A DNA stretch of 44,964 nt from an uncultured Lachnospiraceae bacterium (GTDB lineage: Bacteria > Bacillota > Clostridia > Lachnospirales > Lachnospiraceae): contig CANRGP010000007.1 in the NCBI GenBank assembly GCA_947630085.1, positions 1-44,964 of the forward strand. Reading direction: 5' to 3'. Positions 1 through 8,973 of this stretch are shown here, one piece after another. The first letter of the stretch is position 1. Every line of letters begins with the position of its first letter. The notes under the pieces were generated by a model. That model had not been told where the DNA came from. It did no database searches and was given only the letters and a program-made list of their open reading frames with translations. The translations under genes were made by a program, and so were the position numbers.

Positions 1-535
1 AGGTGACCGGCTCTCCGATCTCCTCCAGCTTCCGCAGGAGTTCGCCGATATCAGCGGCGCACGGGGCCAGAAGGATCTCCGGCAGCCGTTCCGCACACGA
101 TGGACCGGAGGCTCGGCCGTTCGCCCTTTCCGGCTCTTTGCCGTTCATGCTCACGCGGTACACGCCCGTATACACCTGATCTCTCCGGGCATCCATGATC
201 GGGCAGACTACCCCGGCGCACCCCCAGAGGTTATACGCCATCGCCTCCAGCGTCGGAACCGCAACCAGCGGCTTGTCAAGCGCAAGTCCCAGTCCCTTGG
301 CCGTGGCTGCGCCAATCCGCAGACCCGTAAAGGAGCCCGGGCCCGCTGCCGCGGCAATCGCATCCAGGCTCTTCAGATCCAGTCCGATCATACGGCCCAT
401 CTGATCCAGCATGGGCAGAAGTGTCTGTGAGTGCGTCTTTTTAAAATTTACCGTAAACTCCGCTGTCAGCACATCGTCGGTCACCAGGGCCACCGATGCC
501 GTCAGAGAAGAACTCTCGATCCCAAGGATTTTCAT
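1..535 (-). CDS. tsaB: TsaB, t6A tRNA-modification subunit (3' part outside window)
   Basis: TsaB is the inactive paralogue of TsaD. It forms the platform of the bacterial TsaB-TsaD-TsaE complex that makes N6-threonylcarbamoyladenosine at position 37 of ANN-decoding tRNAs in the cytoplasm. About 178 residues are visible, starting with MKILGIESSS, the usual ASKHA-fold opening, and carrying the family signature GPGSFTGLR at residues 65-73. The family is usually about 230 residues, so the missing part is the C-terminus, cut by the window edge rather than by mutation. The ATG at 533-535 lies 18 bases after the tsaE stop, so the two genes are co-transcribed, as in many Firmicutes, where rimI and tsaD often follow. 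The identification is firm. Confidence 0.93.
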   Translation of the reverse strand, partial: MKILGIESSSLTASVALVTDDVLTAEFTVNFKKTHSQTLLPMLDQMGRMIGLDLKSLDAIAAAAGPGSFTGLRIGAATAKGLGLALDKPLVAVPTLEAMAYNLWGCAGVVCPIMDARRDQVYTGVYRVSMNGKEPERANGRASGPSCAERLPEILLAPCAADIGELLRKLEEIGEPVT

Positions 536-553
536 CTTATTTTCACCCCGCCT

Positions 554-979
554 CTACCTCACCGTGATCCTTCGGTAGTCAAATCCGCGTTCCACGTCCT
601 TCTCTATGCCTATATGGACCGCCGTCTCCGGAAGGATCTCCCGGATCCGCTCCGACCACTCGATCAGGCATACCCCGTCGCCGTAGAAGCAGTCCTCATA
701 GCCGATCTCGTCCATTTCCTCCACATCCCCGATCCGGTACACATCAAAATGGTACAGCGGAAGCCTTCCGTCCTCATACACCTGAAGGATCGTAAACGTC
801 GGACTGTTCACCGGACCGGAAATGCCCAGGCCGGCGGCAAATCCCTGGGCGAATACGGTCTTTCCAACGCCCAGGTCTCCGTCCAGGCAGCAAACCTGTC
901 CGGGAGAAGCACATTTTCCCATATCATAGCCGATCCGCCATGTCTCCTCCGGCGAACCCGTCTCCCAAATCTCAGTCAT
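554..979 (-). CDS. tsaE: TsaE, P-loop ATPase for t6A synthesis
   Basis: TsaE is the small ATPase that binds the TsaB-TsaD pair and is needed for repeated cycles of tRNA t6A formation. The protein has 141 residues, a normal length. The Walker A motif GDLGVGKT is at residues 34-41. NSPTF, in the region that follows the P-loop in this family, and a later HFDVYRI stretch also fit TsaE. I chose the ATG at 977-979 because AGAGG lies six bases upstream; a TTG two codons earlier would sit directly on that site. It is the first gene of a tsaE-tsaB operon with its own promoter at 1048-1076. ATP binding is read from the motif; the role comes from the family. Confidence 0.95.
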   Translation of the reverse strand: MTEIWETGSPEETWRIGYDMGKCASPGQVCCLDGDLGVGKTVFAQGFAAGLGISGPVNSPTFTILQVYEDGRLPLYHFDVYRIGDVEEMDEIGYEDCFYGDGVCLIEWSERIREILPETAVHIGIEKDVERGFDYRRITVR

Positions 980-1047
980 CCTCAACCTCTTTCTCTCAGT
1001 TCCCGGGGCCGGTCCTTCCGAACATACGGCCTTTTGGCACCGGCATC

Positions 1048-1076
1048 ATCATATCATTTTCGGGAGGAAAAAGCAA
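1048..1076 (-). promoter_or_regulatory. Sigma-A promoter of tsaE-tsaB
   Basis: On the minus strand TTGCTT (1071-1076) is followed after 17 bases by TATGAT (1048-1053). It lies about 70 bases upstream of the tsaE start and faces away from the CPBP promoter at 1095-1123, so the two transcription units diverge from this gap. Confidence 0.75.
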
Positions 1077-1094
1077 ATAAATGTTTAATGGATA

Positions 1095-1123
1095 TTGACA
1101 ATCTCTTCCGGATTTGATATCAT
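1095..1123 (+). promoter_or_regulatory. Sigma-A promoter of the CPBP gene
   Basis: A perfect -35 box TTGACA (1095-1100) is followed after 17 bases by TATCAT (1118-1123). The start codon is 44 bases downstream. This is one of the strongest-looking promoters in the window. Confidence 0.8.
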
Positions 1124-1166
1124 TTTGATATCAAAATACCATTTTTCTTTAAGGAGGAATTCTACC

Positions 1167-2186
1167 ATGCAGGATACTCTGATAAAAAACGAGGAGCCGG
1201 TCGGACAGTCGCCGAATCTGGCTATGGCCAGACAGCAGTTTTCCCGCATCGGCCTCTGCGCCTTTGCAATCATGATGATCTCCTCGGTTCTCCAAGTCCT
1301 CATTTCCTTCATCGGTATGTCCGCCTGGCCGGACGGAAACTTCCCGTCCTGGTTCATATGGGTGGCTACCTTTGCTCCCATGTATCTGGGGGCCGTTCCT
1401 CTGGGGCTCCTGATCATCCGGAAGCTTCCCTGTAAGGTCCCGGAGCAGCATGACCCGAAGCCGTCCCAGATGGTCGTCGCGGTCCTGATCTCTTTCTTTA
1501 TGATGTACGGGGGGAACCTGGTAGGAAACATTATCACCGGAGTTCTGACCTCCCTTTTCGGTATGGAGTCCTACAATCCCATCCTCTCCTACGCTATGGA
1601 CGATTCGGTCTTTCTTAAGATCCTGTTCATGGTCGTCCTGGCGCCGATGATCGAGGAGTTCATTTTCCGGAAAATGTTTATCGACCGGATGCTCGGCTAT
1701 GGCGAAGCGCTGGCCGTAGTCACCTCGGCGCTGATGTTCGGACTTTTCCACGGCAACCTGTCGCAGTTCTTCTACGCGTCCGCCCTCGGGCTCGTTCTCG
1801 GCTATGTATACATAAGGACGGGAAAGCTGCGTTATTCCATATCGTTGCATATGCTCGTCAATTTTATGGGGAGCGTCGTCTCCTCCGCCGTCACGAACAA
1901 TCTTGATATGGACGCTATCGCGGCTCTGAATCCCGAGGACCCGGCTTCCCTGGCGATGATGTTCTCCCCACAGATGCTTCTGTATTTTGCCTTTTCGCTC
2001 CTGGTCTTCGGACTGATGATCGCCGGATGCATCACCCTGATCCTTTACAGGAAGAAAGTCTATTTTAACCGCTCCGAGACCGATCTTCCCAAGGGGACCC
2101 GCTTTAAAACCGTATTCCTGAACGTGGGTATGATCCTCATGTTCATCGCCTGCCTGATATCTATCCTGATGATGTTCTTTCAATAA
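1167..2186 (+). CDS. CPBP-family intramembrane metalloprotease
   Basis: This is an integral membrane protein of 339 residues from the CPBP (CAAX protease and bacteriocin-processing) family, whose characterised members cut substrates within or near the membrane. The three family motifs are present and ordered: EEFIFR (residues 163-168), FGLFH (191-195) and HMLVN (228-232). The Glu, His and Asn residues would hold the metal and the active water. Several hydrophobic segments flank them, and a further hydrophobic segment closes the C-terminus. The start at 1167 has AAGGAGG nine bases upstream, while an upstream in-frame ATG at 1095 lies inside the -35 box and is unlikely. It is a single-gene unit ending at the hairpin at 2262-2299. 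The substrate cannot be told from sequence; no bacteriocin gene is nearby. Confidence 0.9.
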   Translation: MQDTLIKNEEPVGQSPNLAMARQQFSRIGLCAFAIMMISSVLQVLISFIGMSAWPDGNFPSWFIWVATFAPMYLGAVPLGLLIIRKLPCKVPEQHDPKPSQMVVAVLISFFMMYGGNLVGNIITGVLTSLFGMESYNPILSYAMDDSVFLKILFMVVLAPMIEEFIFRKMFIDRMLGYGEALAVVTSALMFGLFHGNLSQFFYASALGLVLGYVYIRTGKLRYSISLHMLVNFMGSVVSSAVTNNLDMDAIAALNPEDPASLAMMFSPQMLLYFAFSLLVFGLMIAGCITLILYRKKVYFNRSETDLPKGTRFKTVFLNVGMILMFIACLISILMMFFQ

Positions 2187-2261
2187 ACGAGGATCGGCCG
2201 GCGGTCCGGCAGCGCAAAAACTGCTGTTTTTCCGGAAGTATTTTTCCCGGAAATATGATTC

Positions 2262-2299
2262 AAAAATGCGGACTCTGTCTTACAGGCGTCCGCATTTTT
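2262..2299 (+). terminator. Bidirectional hairpin terminator
   Basis: The arms AAAAATGCGGAC (2262-2273) and GTCCGCATTTTT (2288-2299) pair perfectly over 12 bases around a 14-base loop, with T-runs for both directions. It ends the CPBP transcript. On the minus strand the first arm encodes the last residues of the YcxB-like protein, whose stop codon lies in the loop, so it can also end the tex-ycxB transcript. Confidence 0.88.
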
Positions 2300-2786
2300 C
2301 TTTGGGCAGCTTCGCGCGGAGCAGCTCCGCCAGCTCCTCCCGCCGGTCTCCGACCGACGCGTCCGGGAGAAGATAGGCATGGATGCGGTCCGTATAAATG
2401 ATCAGCTCTCCCGGAATCCGTTTCACTCTCCGCACGTCCTCCCAGGCAAGCTCCAGGCTTTCCTCTCCCTGCTCTACACGGATCCCTCCGTCCGAAAATA
2501 TCATATTGACAGGCTCTTTCATTCCCTTCTGCGCGGCCTGCCTTCCGGCTTTTATCCAGAGGAGCATGGGCTGCCACACTGTGAACAGCAGCGCGCACAC
2601 GACAAGCAGGAACCGCTGCGTCAGGTTCATCTGCTCCCCCTGGAAGAACAGCAGAAACAGCGCGGCAAGCGTAAACAGCACATTAAAGAATCCCAGGTAG
2701 CCCTTGTTGGCGTGGTACATGGAAAAGCGCCACAGGTCTCTCACGGCTATACGGATACAGAAACGGATCTCTTTTTCCTGACTCAT
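2280..2786 (-). CDS. YcxB-like membrane protein
   Basis: This protein of 168 residues has a cytoplasmic N-terminal stretch, two adjacent hydrophobic segments (about residues 28-48 and 57-78) and then a soluble domain of about 90 residues with the pattern IFSDGGIRVEQGEES followed by LAWEDVRRVKR. That layout is typical of the YcxB/YcxB-like family (PH-like domain after two membrane helices), which has no established function. AGAGG precedes the ATG by five bases. It starts 25 bases after the tex stop and is probably transcribed from the tex promoter. Its last codons form one arm of the terminator hairpin, so the C-terminal sequence is partly constrained by RNA structure. Confidence 0.75.
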   Translation of the reverse strand: MSQEKEIRFCIRIAVRDLWRFSMYHANKGYLGFFNVLFTLAALFLLFFQGEQMNLTQRFLLVVCALLFTVWQPMLLWIKAGRQAAQKGMKEPVNMIFSDGGIRVEQGEESLELAWEDVRRVKRIPGELIIYTDRIHAYLLPDASVGDRREELAELLRAKLPKEKCGRL

Positions 2787-2810
2787 CTGAACCTCTTCCC
2801 TTCTTCCCGC

Positions 2811-4952
2811 CTACAGCTTCATCGTCAGCGCGATCCGTTTTTTCGCCGGATCCACGCTCAGTACCTTGACTTCCACAATATCCCCCACACTGACCACCTC
2901 CATGGGGTGTTTAATGTACTTGTCCGACATCTGAGAAATATGCACCAGGCCGTCCTGATGGACGCCGATGTCCACAAAGGCCCCGAAATCGATCACGTTT
3001 CTCACGGTTCCCTTCAGCACCATGCCGGGCGTCAGGTCCTTCATCTCCAGAACGTCGGTCCGAAGGATCGGCTTCGGCATCTCATCGCGGGGATCACGGG
3101 CCGGCTTCTCCAGCTCTTTCACGATATCCCGCAGAGTAATTTCACCGATGCCGAGTTCCTCCGCCATTTTTTTATAATCCGTGATCTTCCTGCCGATGCC
3201 CGCCAGGCCGCCTGCGGCGATCTCCTCCGGCTTGCAGCCCAGCTTCGCAAGCAGCGTCTTTGCCGCCTCGTAGCTCTCCGGATGGACAGAGGTGCCGTCG
3301 AGCGGATTTTTCCCGCCCATGATGCGCATGAATCCGGCACACTGCTCATAAGCCTTCGGCCCCAGCTTCGCCACCTTCAGAAGCTGGGCGCGGCTGGTAA
3401 ACGCGCCGTTCTCCTCCCGGTAAGCCACGATATTCTTCGCCAGAGCCTTGCTGATGCCGGAGACGTATTCCAGAAGCGGGGCCGAGGCGGTATTCAGGTC
3501 CACGCCCACCCTGTTCACGCAGTCCTCGACCACGCCCTGCAGGGCCTCGCTCAGCTTCTTCTGGTTCATGTCGTGCTGGTACTGGCCCACCCCGATGGAA
3601 CGCGGGTCGATCTTCACCAGCTCCGCCAGCGGGTCCTGGAGCCTGCGGGCAATGGACGCGGCGCTCCGCTGCCCCACGTCGAAATTCGGGAACTCCTCCG
3701 TCGCCAGCTTGCTGGCGGAATAGACCGATGCTCCCGCCTCATTGACAATGATATACTGAACCTTCTCCGGGATCTCCCGCAGCAGCTCCACGATTACCTG
3801 CTCCGACTCGCGGGAAGCGGTGCCGTTGCCGACGGAGATCAGGGAGATATTGTACTTCCTGATCAGGCGTTTTAAGATCGCCTTCGCCTCCTCCACCCTG
3901 TTCTGGGGGGCGGTGGGATAAATGACCACCGTATCCAGGACCTTGCCGGTGGCGTCCACCACAGCCAGCTTGCATCCGGTTCGGAAGGCCGGATCCCAGC
4001 CCAGGACCACACGGCCCACGATGGGCGGCTGCATCAGAAGCTGCTCCAGGTTCTTTCCGAAGATCTTGATCGCGCCGTCCTCGGCCGCCTCGGTCAGGGC
4101 GTTCCTCACCTCGCGCTCGATGGACGGTGCGATCAGGCGGTGGTAGCTGTCGTCGACGACCTCGCAAAGAACCGGAGAAGTATAGGGATTGTCCCGGGTG
4201 ATCACGCGTTTTTCCAGGAAGCGCAGGATCTGCTCCTCCGGCGCCAGGATCTTCACGGTCAGGAATTTTTCCTCCTCGCCCCGGTTCAGCGCCAGGATCC
4301 GGTGGCCGGCGGCTTTCCTGACGGTTTCCTCATAATGATAGTACATCTCGTAGACCGATTCCGCGGTCTCGTCCTTCGCCTCGGAATGGATCAGGCCCTG
4401 GTTCATGGTCACGTTGCGGATGTAGGTGCGGTAATCGGCCTCGTCGGAGATCCGCTCCGCCAGGATATCCTTCGCCCCGGCAATGGCCTCTTCCGCGGTA
4501 GCGACGCCCTTTTCCCCGGAAATGTACGCGGCGGCCGATACCTCCACCGGCTCCCGCGTCATCTGCAGCGCGATCAGGTCCGCCAGCGGAGCCAGCCCCT
4601 TCTCCTGGGCGATGGTGGCCCTGGTGCGGCGTTTGGGCCGGTATGGCCGGTAAAGATCCTCCACCGCCACCAGAGTCTCCGCGTCGGCGATCTGCTTCTC
4701 AAGCTCCGGAGTCAGCTTGTCCTGCTCCCGGATGGAGGCGAGAACCTGCTCCTTCTTCTCTTCCAGATTGCGCAGATACCGCAGGCGCTCGTCCAGCGCG
4801 CGCAGCACCTCATCGTTCAGGGAGCCTGTGGCTTCCTTGCGGTAGCGGGCAATGAACGGGATCGTATTGCCTTCGTCTATCAGCTTCACAGCGGCCTCTG
4901 CCTGGCCGCGGGTGATCTTCAGTTCTTCCTGCAGGGCTTTGATTATATCCAT
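2811..4952 (-). CDS. tex: Tex family RNA-binding protein
   Basis: Tex is a cytoplasmic nucleic-acid-binding protein related to eukaryotic Spt6, linked to transcription and, in Clostridia and other bacteria, to toxin or virulence gene expression. The 713 residues match the usual length. The order of domains is an N-terminal helical region (IPFIARYRKEATGSLND), a YqgF/RuvC-like domain (GWDPAFRTGCKLAVVD), a helix-hairpin-helix region (VDLNTASAPLL) and a C-terminal S1 domain (from about residue 640, with VIDFGAFVDIG and DGLVHIS). I chose ATG at 4950-4952 because AAAGGA is seven bases upstream; a TTG two codons earlier would lie too close to that site. A promoter is seen at 5014-5042. Confidence 0.95.
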   Translation of the reverse strand: MDIIKALQEELKITRGQAEAAVKLIDEGNTIPFIARYRKEATGSLNDEVLRALDERLRYLRNLEEKKEQVLASIREQDKLTPELEKQIADAETLVAVEDLYRPYRPKRRTRATIAQEKGLAPLADLIALQMTREPVEVSAAAYISGEKGVATAEEAIAGAKDILAERISDEADYRTYIRNVTMNQGLIHSEAKDETAESVYEMYYHYEETVRKAAGHRILALNRGEEEKFLTVKILAPEEQILRFLEKRVITRDNPYTSPVLCEVVDDSYHRLIAPSIEREVRNALTEAAEDGAIKIFGKNLEQLLMQPPIVGRVVLGWDPAFRTGCKLAVVDATGKVLDTVVIYPTAPQNRVEEAKAILKRLIRKYNISLISVGNGTASRESEQVIVELLREIPEKVQYIIVNEAGASVYSASKLATEEFPNFDVGQRSAASIARRLQDPLAELVKIDPRSIGVGQYQHDMNQKKLSEALQGVVEDCVNRVGVDLNTASAPLLEYVSGISKALAKNIVAYREENGAFTSRAQLLKVAKLGPKAYEQCAGFMRIMGGKNPLDGTSVHPESYEAAKTLLAKLGCKPEEIAAGGLAGIGRKITDYKKMAEELGIGEITLRDIVKELEKPARDPRDEMPKPILRTDVLEMKDLTPGMVLKGTVRNVIDFGAFVDIGVHQDGLVHISQMSDKYIKHPMEVVSVGDIVEVKVLSVDPAKKRIALTMKL

Positions 4953-5013
4953 ATGCAAATCCTTTCCGATATGTCATGAAACGCCGTCTCCGGCGTCTGC
5001 CGATACAGTCTCT

Positions 5014-5042
5014 ATTATATTCCCAAATTCCCTTTGCGTCTA
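5014..5042 (-). promoter_or_regulatory. Sigma-A promoter of tex
   Basis: On the minus strand TAGACG (5037-5042) and a perfect TATAAT (5014-5019) are separated by 17 bases, about 62 bases upstream of the tex start. It lies just downstream of the terminator that ends the accessory operon, which separates core from accessory transcription. Confidence 0.75.
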
Positions 5043-5078
5043 GTCAGTAATTTGTTTTCGCACAAAAACGCAAAAATA

Positions 5079-5129
5079 CCTTTTCCGAACAGACAGATCC
5101 GTCATTGTAATCTGTCCGCCCGGAAAAGG
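5079..5129 (-). terminator. Terminator of the sugar-import operon
   Basis: Outer arms CCTTTTCCG (5079-5087) and CGGAAAAGG (5121-5129) and inner arms GACAGAT (5092-5098) and ATCTGTC (5110-5116) form a long two-part stem. On the minus strand it is followed by a T-rich tract (5060-5078). It lies 42 bases after the stop of the aldose epimerase gene and marks the end of the accessory locus. Confidence 0.85.
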
Positions 5130-5170
5130 CATCCGTTTCTGCCTGAAAATCTCCGGCAGCCTGCGGCCTC

Positions 5171-6109
5171 CTACCGCCCCGATGCTTCTCTTTTCCCGAT
5201 GCTCATCTCTGTCTCATACTCCCGCGCTTCCTTTGGAGCAATCGCGTCAAAGCCCGATGCCTCCCTTGGGAACGGCGCGTTTGGACAGTTGGAGAGCCAT
5301 GACTGCGGCTCCACACACAGGATGTCACGTCTCCCGCCGTTATACACCATCCAATACCCGTAGCTTTCTCCTGCGCGGTAGCGGACATCCGTCCCGGTGC
5401 GCAGATCCGTCAGGCACATCTCATGGCGCGTGCCCATCCTAAACAGGCGACTGATCGTATGCTCCGACGGAAGATACGTGCCCGTGTCCATCTCTTCCTT
5501 ATCCGGATACTCTTTCCACGCCCGTCCGTCCGGCAGAAAGGTATCCATATTCCGGCCGTATTCCTCCGAGGTATCCAGCGTAAGCGCCGTTTCCTCCGGT
5601 TTCCCCTCCTGCATGAAAGGAATCGGGAATGTCGTATGGAAAGCCAGAGCGACCGGCATATTCTGCTGCGATCGGTTGATAAACCGGACTCTCTGGCACA
5701 GCCCGCTCTCGCGGAGCGTCCATTCCACAACGATCTCAAATGCGTGGGGGAAAGTCAGATATGGATTTTCCGGCGTCGCCTCGTACTTAAGAACCGCCTT
5801 ATCCGCACTGCAGGCCGTCACCACAAACGGCGTCTTATGCAGCGTTCCATGAAGAAAGCAGCCCGTCTTCATCTCGTTCACCGGCAGACGGTAGATTCTT
5901 CCTTCAAATTCAAACTGTCCGCCAGATATGCGGTTCGGCGGAAACAGGATCGGCGTGCCCCACAAAAATTCATTCTGCCTGTAGCTGTCCTCATTCTCCG
6001 GCGTGCGCAGGGCCTCCGCCCCGAAGCGGGAAAGCCTCACGCAGGTGCCTCCCCGCTCCGGCAGGATCCATGCCGTATAGCCGCCGGCCTTAAGTTCGAT
6101 CTTTTTCAT
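5171..6109 (-). CDS. Aldose 1-epimerase family protein
   Basis: Members of this family (galactose mutarotase fold, cytoplasmic) interconvert the anomers of free sugars. The 312 residues include the N-terminal pattern PERGG, then PILFPPNRISGG (residue context of the substrate-binding Asn-Arg pair), GCFLHG with the first conserved His and AFHTTFPIPF with a second His, in the expected order. There is no signal peptide. It is the last gene of the sugar-import operon, 44 bases after the SGNH gene, and is followed by a terminator. In this setting it would act on sugar released by the cytoplasmic hydrolase encoded two genes upstream. Which sugar it accepts, or whether it acts on a phosphorylated sugar, cannot be read from the sequence. 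Confidence 0.85.
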   Translation of the reverse strand: MKKIELKAGGYTAWILPERGGTCVRLSRFGAEALRTPENEDSYRQNEFLWGTPILFPPNRISGGQFEFEGRIYRLPVNEMKTGCFLHGTLHKTPFVVTACSADKAVLKYEATPENPYLTFPHAFEIVVEWTLRESGLCQRVRFINRSQQNMPVALAFHTTFPIPFMQEGKPEETALTLDTSEEYGRNMDTFLPDGRAWKEYPDKEEMDTGTYLPSEHTISRLFRMGTRHEMCLTDLRTGTDVRYRAGESYGYWMVYNGGRRDILCVEPQSWLSNCPNAPFPREASGFDAIAPKEAREYETEMSIGKREASGR

Positions 6110-6153
6110 CCTTTTTCTTTCTCCGCTTCCGTCTCACTGCAAGATCACGCCCG

Positions 6154-8964
6154 TCATTCCGCATGGATCGTGACGTCGGCGCTTTGCGTCTGCCCTGACA
6201 CAGACTCATGCTCAGATACCGCATAGTCGCTTGTTCCCATGCAGAATACTTCCACGCGCCCTCCTGCGTTGTTTGCGTCGTCAAACGAGTTGAATCCTTC
6301 TGTCTTGCCAGCACGGGACGTCCCGAAGACTCCCTCCGCCGCCGACACGTTCGTAAGTCTTGCCGTCACCGAACCCGTGGTATAATTCATTCCCGTCGCG
6401 ACAAAGCTGTCGGTAAACGAGGCATCAGAGACTTCGATCGAAAGGTTCCCTGAAAACGTCCCCAACGGCGAGCTGGTTCCGATACGGAGATTCCCACCCA
6501 GGAAGCGATGGAATTTCCCGCCGAGGATCCGAATGTTTATATCTCCGTCCGAGCTTACACCCTGAGCCGTATCCTGGTTCGTCTCCTCCGGGTACTCCTC
6601 TCCGTCCGGATAGGCGTGATGACCGGCGACGATATACGGATAGTTATTTTCATCGTCTTTTTCCGTAGAGAAATTCTTTCCAATGGTCAGATCCTGGTAG
6701 CGGGCGACAAAATACGGAGTCTTCTGGCCGCCCTTCGTAGAAAATACCATATTGTCCAGCACAAGGCTGCTGCCCACTTTAAAGGTCTTGCCTGTAAAGG
6801 TGACCGTCGGCGTTTTCCCCTCCTCGCCTCCGATATAGAGGCCGCCCTCCACATCGATCGGCGTATCAAAATCGAAATCGATCGTATAATCGTCCAGCAG
6901 AATGATCCTTCCGCCCGAGCGGCTCACCCTGGAGAGCGCGAGTCCGAGATATCCCATCGGATCCTCTTTCGTGCCCGCCCCGTCGATGGGCGCACCCTCT
7001 TTGACATAGATCTCGTCCAGGAAATAGGAGTCGGTAAATTCCGCATCCGTGCCGCATTTCCCTTCAAACAGTGCGCCGTAAAAGCAGTCCGCCATGATCT
7101 TTAAGCCTTTCTCATTCGGATGCAGATTGTCGCTGCTGTAGTAGCCTTCGAGGATCGCGTCTTTCAGGGTAAGGGCGTACAGATCAATGAGCGTATAGTT
7201 TGCCGCGGGACTTTCTGCGGCCAGCTCCGCCGCAATACGCTTCTGTGTCGGCATCACATACGAGGTAGAACGCAGATCATTGATGCGCGCCTGCTTCGCC
7301 CTGTCCGGATCCATTCCCGCCGCATACGCGGAATGACGGTGAATCGCAGTTGTGATGTAGACGTCTTTCACGGAAGGAAGCTCTCCGTAGGAACGGACCA
7401 TCGCTTTAAATTCATTATAGTATCTGTCCAGCCGTCCCTTGGTTCCTCCGGCCACGCGGGCATCGTTCGCCCCCAGCGCGCATACCATGATGTCGGGATC
7501 AAACTCTTCCAGCGAAATATGGCTGTATAATGTATCCGCATACGCGTATGTGCACGTATCCAGCACGCCCGCGGATGCTACGCCAAAGTTGCCCACGATA
7601 TAATCCTTTCCCTCCGCTTCCAGCCGCGCCAAAAGCTGGGCAGGATATGATTTCATATTTACAGGGCTCGTCGTGGAACCGAAGGTAATGCTGTCACCGA
7701 TAAATCCGATGCGCACAGGCTCAGTTCCGTCGGCTTCCTCACCGTTGACCCTGTCAAATGCCCGCAGGACCACATCCGCGCCGGACGGAATCTGCAGAGA
7801 CGCCAGCGCTGTCTCTCCTTTATATGGTTCCACACACTCGGCTGAGAGGATGATCCCGTCGGCCAGCTCCACGCCCTCCGCGATTGTCAGGTCATAATTG
7901 CCGCGCCAAAGTCCCGCAGCGGTCGTAGAGGGCTGCATGGCGGTAATTTCTCCGCCCGTAAAGCTGCCGCCCGTGATCTCCACGTTCATATCACCGCGGC
8001 GCACATATTCGCTGAACAGGGTCTTTCCTATCGCGATCCCAAAGCGCGCTACGCCGAACACCGGCCCCTCAAAGCTGCCTCCGCTTATCTTCACATCGAC
8101 ATTTCCGTCATAAAAATTCATTCCGACAAAGGATGTCGAATAGAAATTCTGGTTGCGTGTGCCCGGCGTGTAACCGGCGGAGGCTGACGCGGCATCATCG
8201 CCCTTAAACACGCCCCCGGCGATTTCCAGCTTCATATTACCACGGTGGATCCCAAACGTCGACGTCGTACCGTCCCGGTAATTTCCTCCGATGTAGCTTT
8301 CCCATGTACCGCTTCCGATGTAGACGGCTGCGTCGCCTTCGTAGGAAACTTCTTCGGGCGAAAGCGGCTCATCCGCCGGCGAATAGATCCCTTCATAGAT
8401 GATCGGATAGTATCCGTCCGCTTCGACCGTCAGTCTGTCTCCAAAACGCATATGATTGTAGTTGCAGATGATTTCTTCAGGGGCTGCAGATGCGTTCTCA
8501 ATCGTCAGATCATCAATGGTTATGGTATCTCCCCTTCCTCCGTTTTCAAACGCAAGCCGCGAATGAAGCACCAGCCTGCCCCCGTCTCCCATAAGGAAAA
8601 GCGGACCATCCACGGAGGGAATTACCGTATTCTCCTCAATGCTCACATCTCCGCAGAGCACGACCGCTCCTCCAGTCTCCTTAAGCTTCAGCACGGCCTC
8701 TGTCAGGTCTCCAAGCGGCGACTGGGCGCTGGAACCGTCGCCGTCGCCTCCGTCCATTAAAAAAACGAACACTTCCGGCTCCTCTTCCTGCAATGATTCG
8801 TAAACTGTTTCCTCCTGCGTTACGGTTTCCTCGGCAGTCTCCGAAGCCGTCTGCGACCCGGATACTGGGCCTGCGGCAGGATTGCCGTTCCCGCTTCTTC
8901 CGCAGGCCACCGCGCCTGCAGCCATGCCTCCGATCAGAAGCAGGCTGATGATTTTATTTTTCAT
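6154..8964 (-). CDS. SGNH-hydrolase lipoprotein flanked by beta-helix domains
   Basis: This is an exported lipoprotein of 936 residues. A signal peptide ends at a lipobox-like AVAC, giving Cys21, and a Thr/Glu-rich linker follows. Residues about 65-405 form a parallel beta-helix-like domain that opens with DGGDGDGSS. Residues about 415-640 are an SGNH/GDSL esterase: GDSITFG with the nucleophile Ser425, NFGVASAG, GANDARV and DNLHPNEKG supply all four conserved blocks. Residues about 645-936 form a second beta-helix-like domain. SGNH enzymes in sugar loci often remove acetyl or other ester groups from polysaccharides, so deacetylation of the imported glycan is a plausible role, but the substrate is not shown. 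The ribosome site AGGAGG overlaps the stop codon of the hydrolase gene upstream. It shares its opening motif with the anchored protein at 28273-29523 in the other operon. Confidence 0.85.
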   Translation of the reverse strand: MKNKIISLLLIGGMAAGAVACGRSGNGNPAAGPVSGSQTASETAEETVTQEETVYESLQEEEPEVFVFLMDGGDGDGSSAQSPLGDLTEAVLKLKETGGAVVLCGDVSIEENTVIPSVDGPLFLMGDGGRLVLHSRLAFENGGRGDTITIDDLTIENASAAPEEIICNYNHMRFGDRLTVEADGYYPIIYEGIYSPADEPLSPEEVSYEGDAAVYIGSGTWESYIGGNYRDGTTSTFGIHRGNMKLEIAGGVFKGDDAASASAGYTPGTRNQNFYSTSFVGMNFYDGNVDVKISGGSFEGPVFGVARFGIAIGKTLFSEYVRRGDMNVEITGGSFTGGEITAMQPSTTAAGLWRGNYDLTIAEGVELADGIILSAECVEPYKGETALASLQIPSGADVVLRAFDRVNGEEADGTEPVRIGFIGDSITFGSTTSPVNMKSYPAQLLARLEAEGKDYIVGNFGVASAGVLDTCTYAYADTLYSHISLEEFDPDIMVCALGANDARVAGGTKGRLDRYYNEFKAMVRSYGELPSVKDVYITTAIHRHSAYAAGMDPDRAKQARINDLRSTSYVMPTQKRIAAELAAESPAANYTLIDLYALTLKDAILEGYYSSDNLHPNEKGLKIMADCFYGALFEGKCGTDAEFTDSYFLDEIYVKEGAPIDGAGTKEDPMGYLGLALSRVSRSGGRIILLDDYTIDFDFDTPIDVEGGLYIGGEEGKTPTVTFTGKTFKVGSSLVLDNMVFSTKGGQKTPYFVARYQDLTIGKNFSTEKDDENNYPYIVAGHHAYPDGEEYPEETNQDTAQGVSSDGDINIRILGGKFHRFLGGNLRIGTSSPLGTFSGNLSIEVSDASFTDSFVATGMNYTTGSVTARLTNVSAAEGVFGTSRAGKTEGFNSFDDANNAGGRVEVFCMGTSDYAVSEHESVSGQTQSADVTIHAE

Positions 8965-8973
8965 ATTTTCCTC

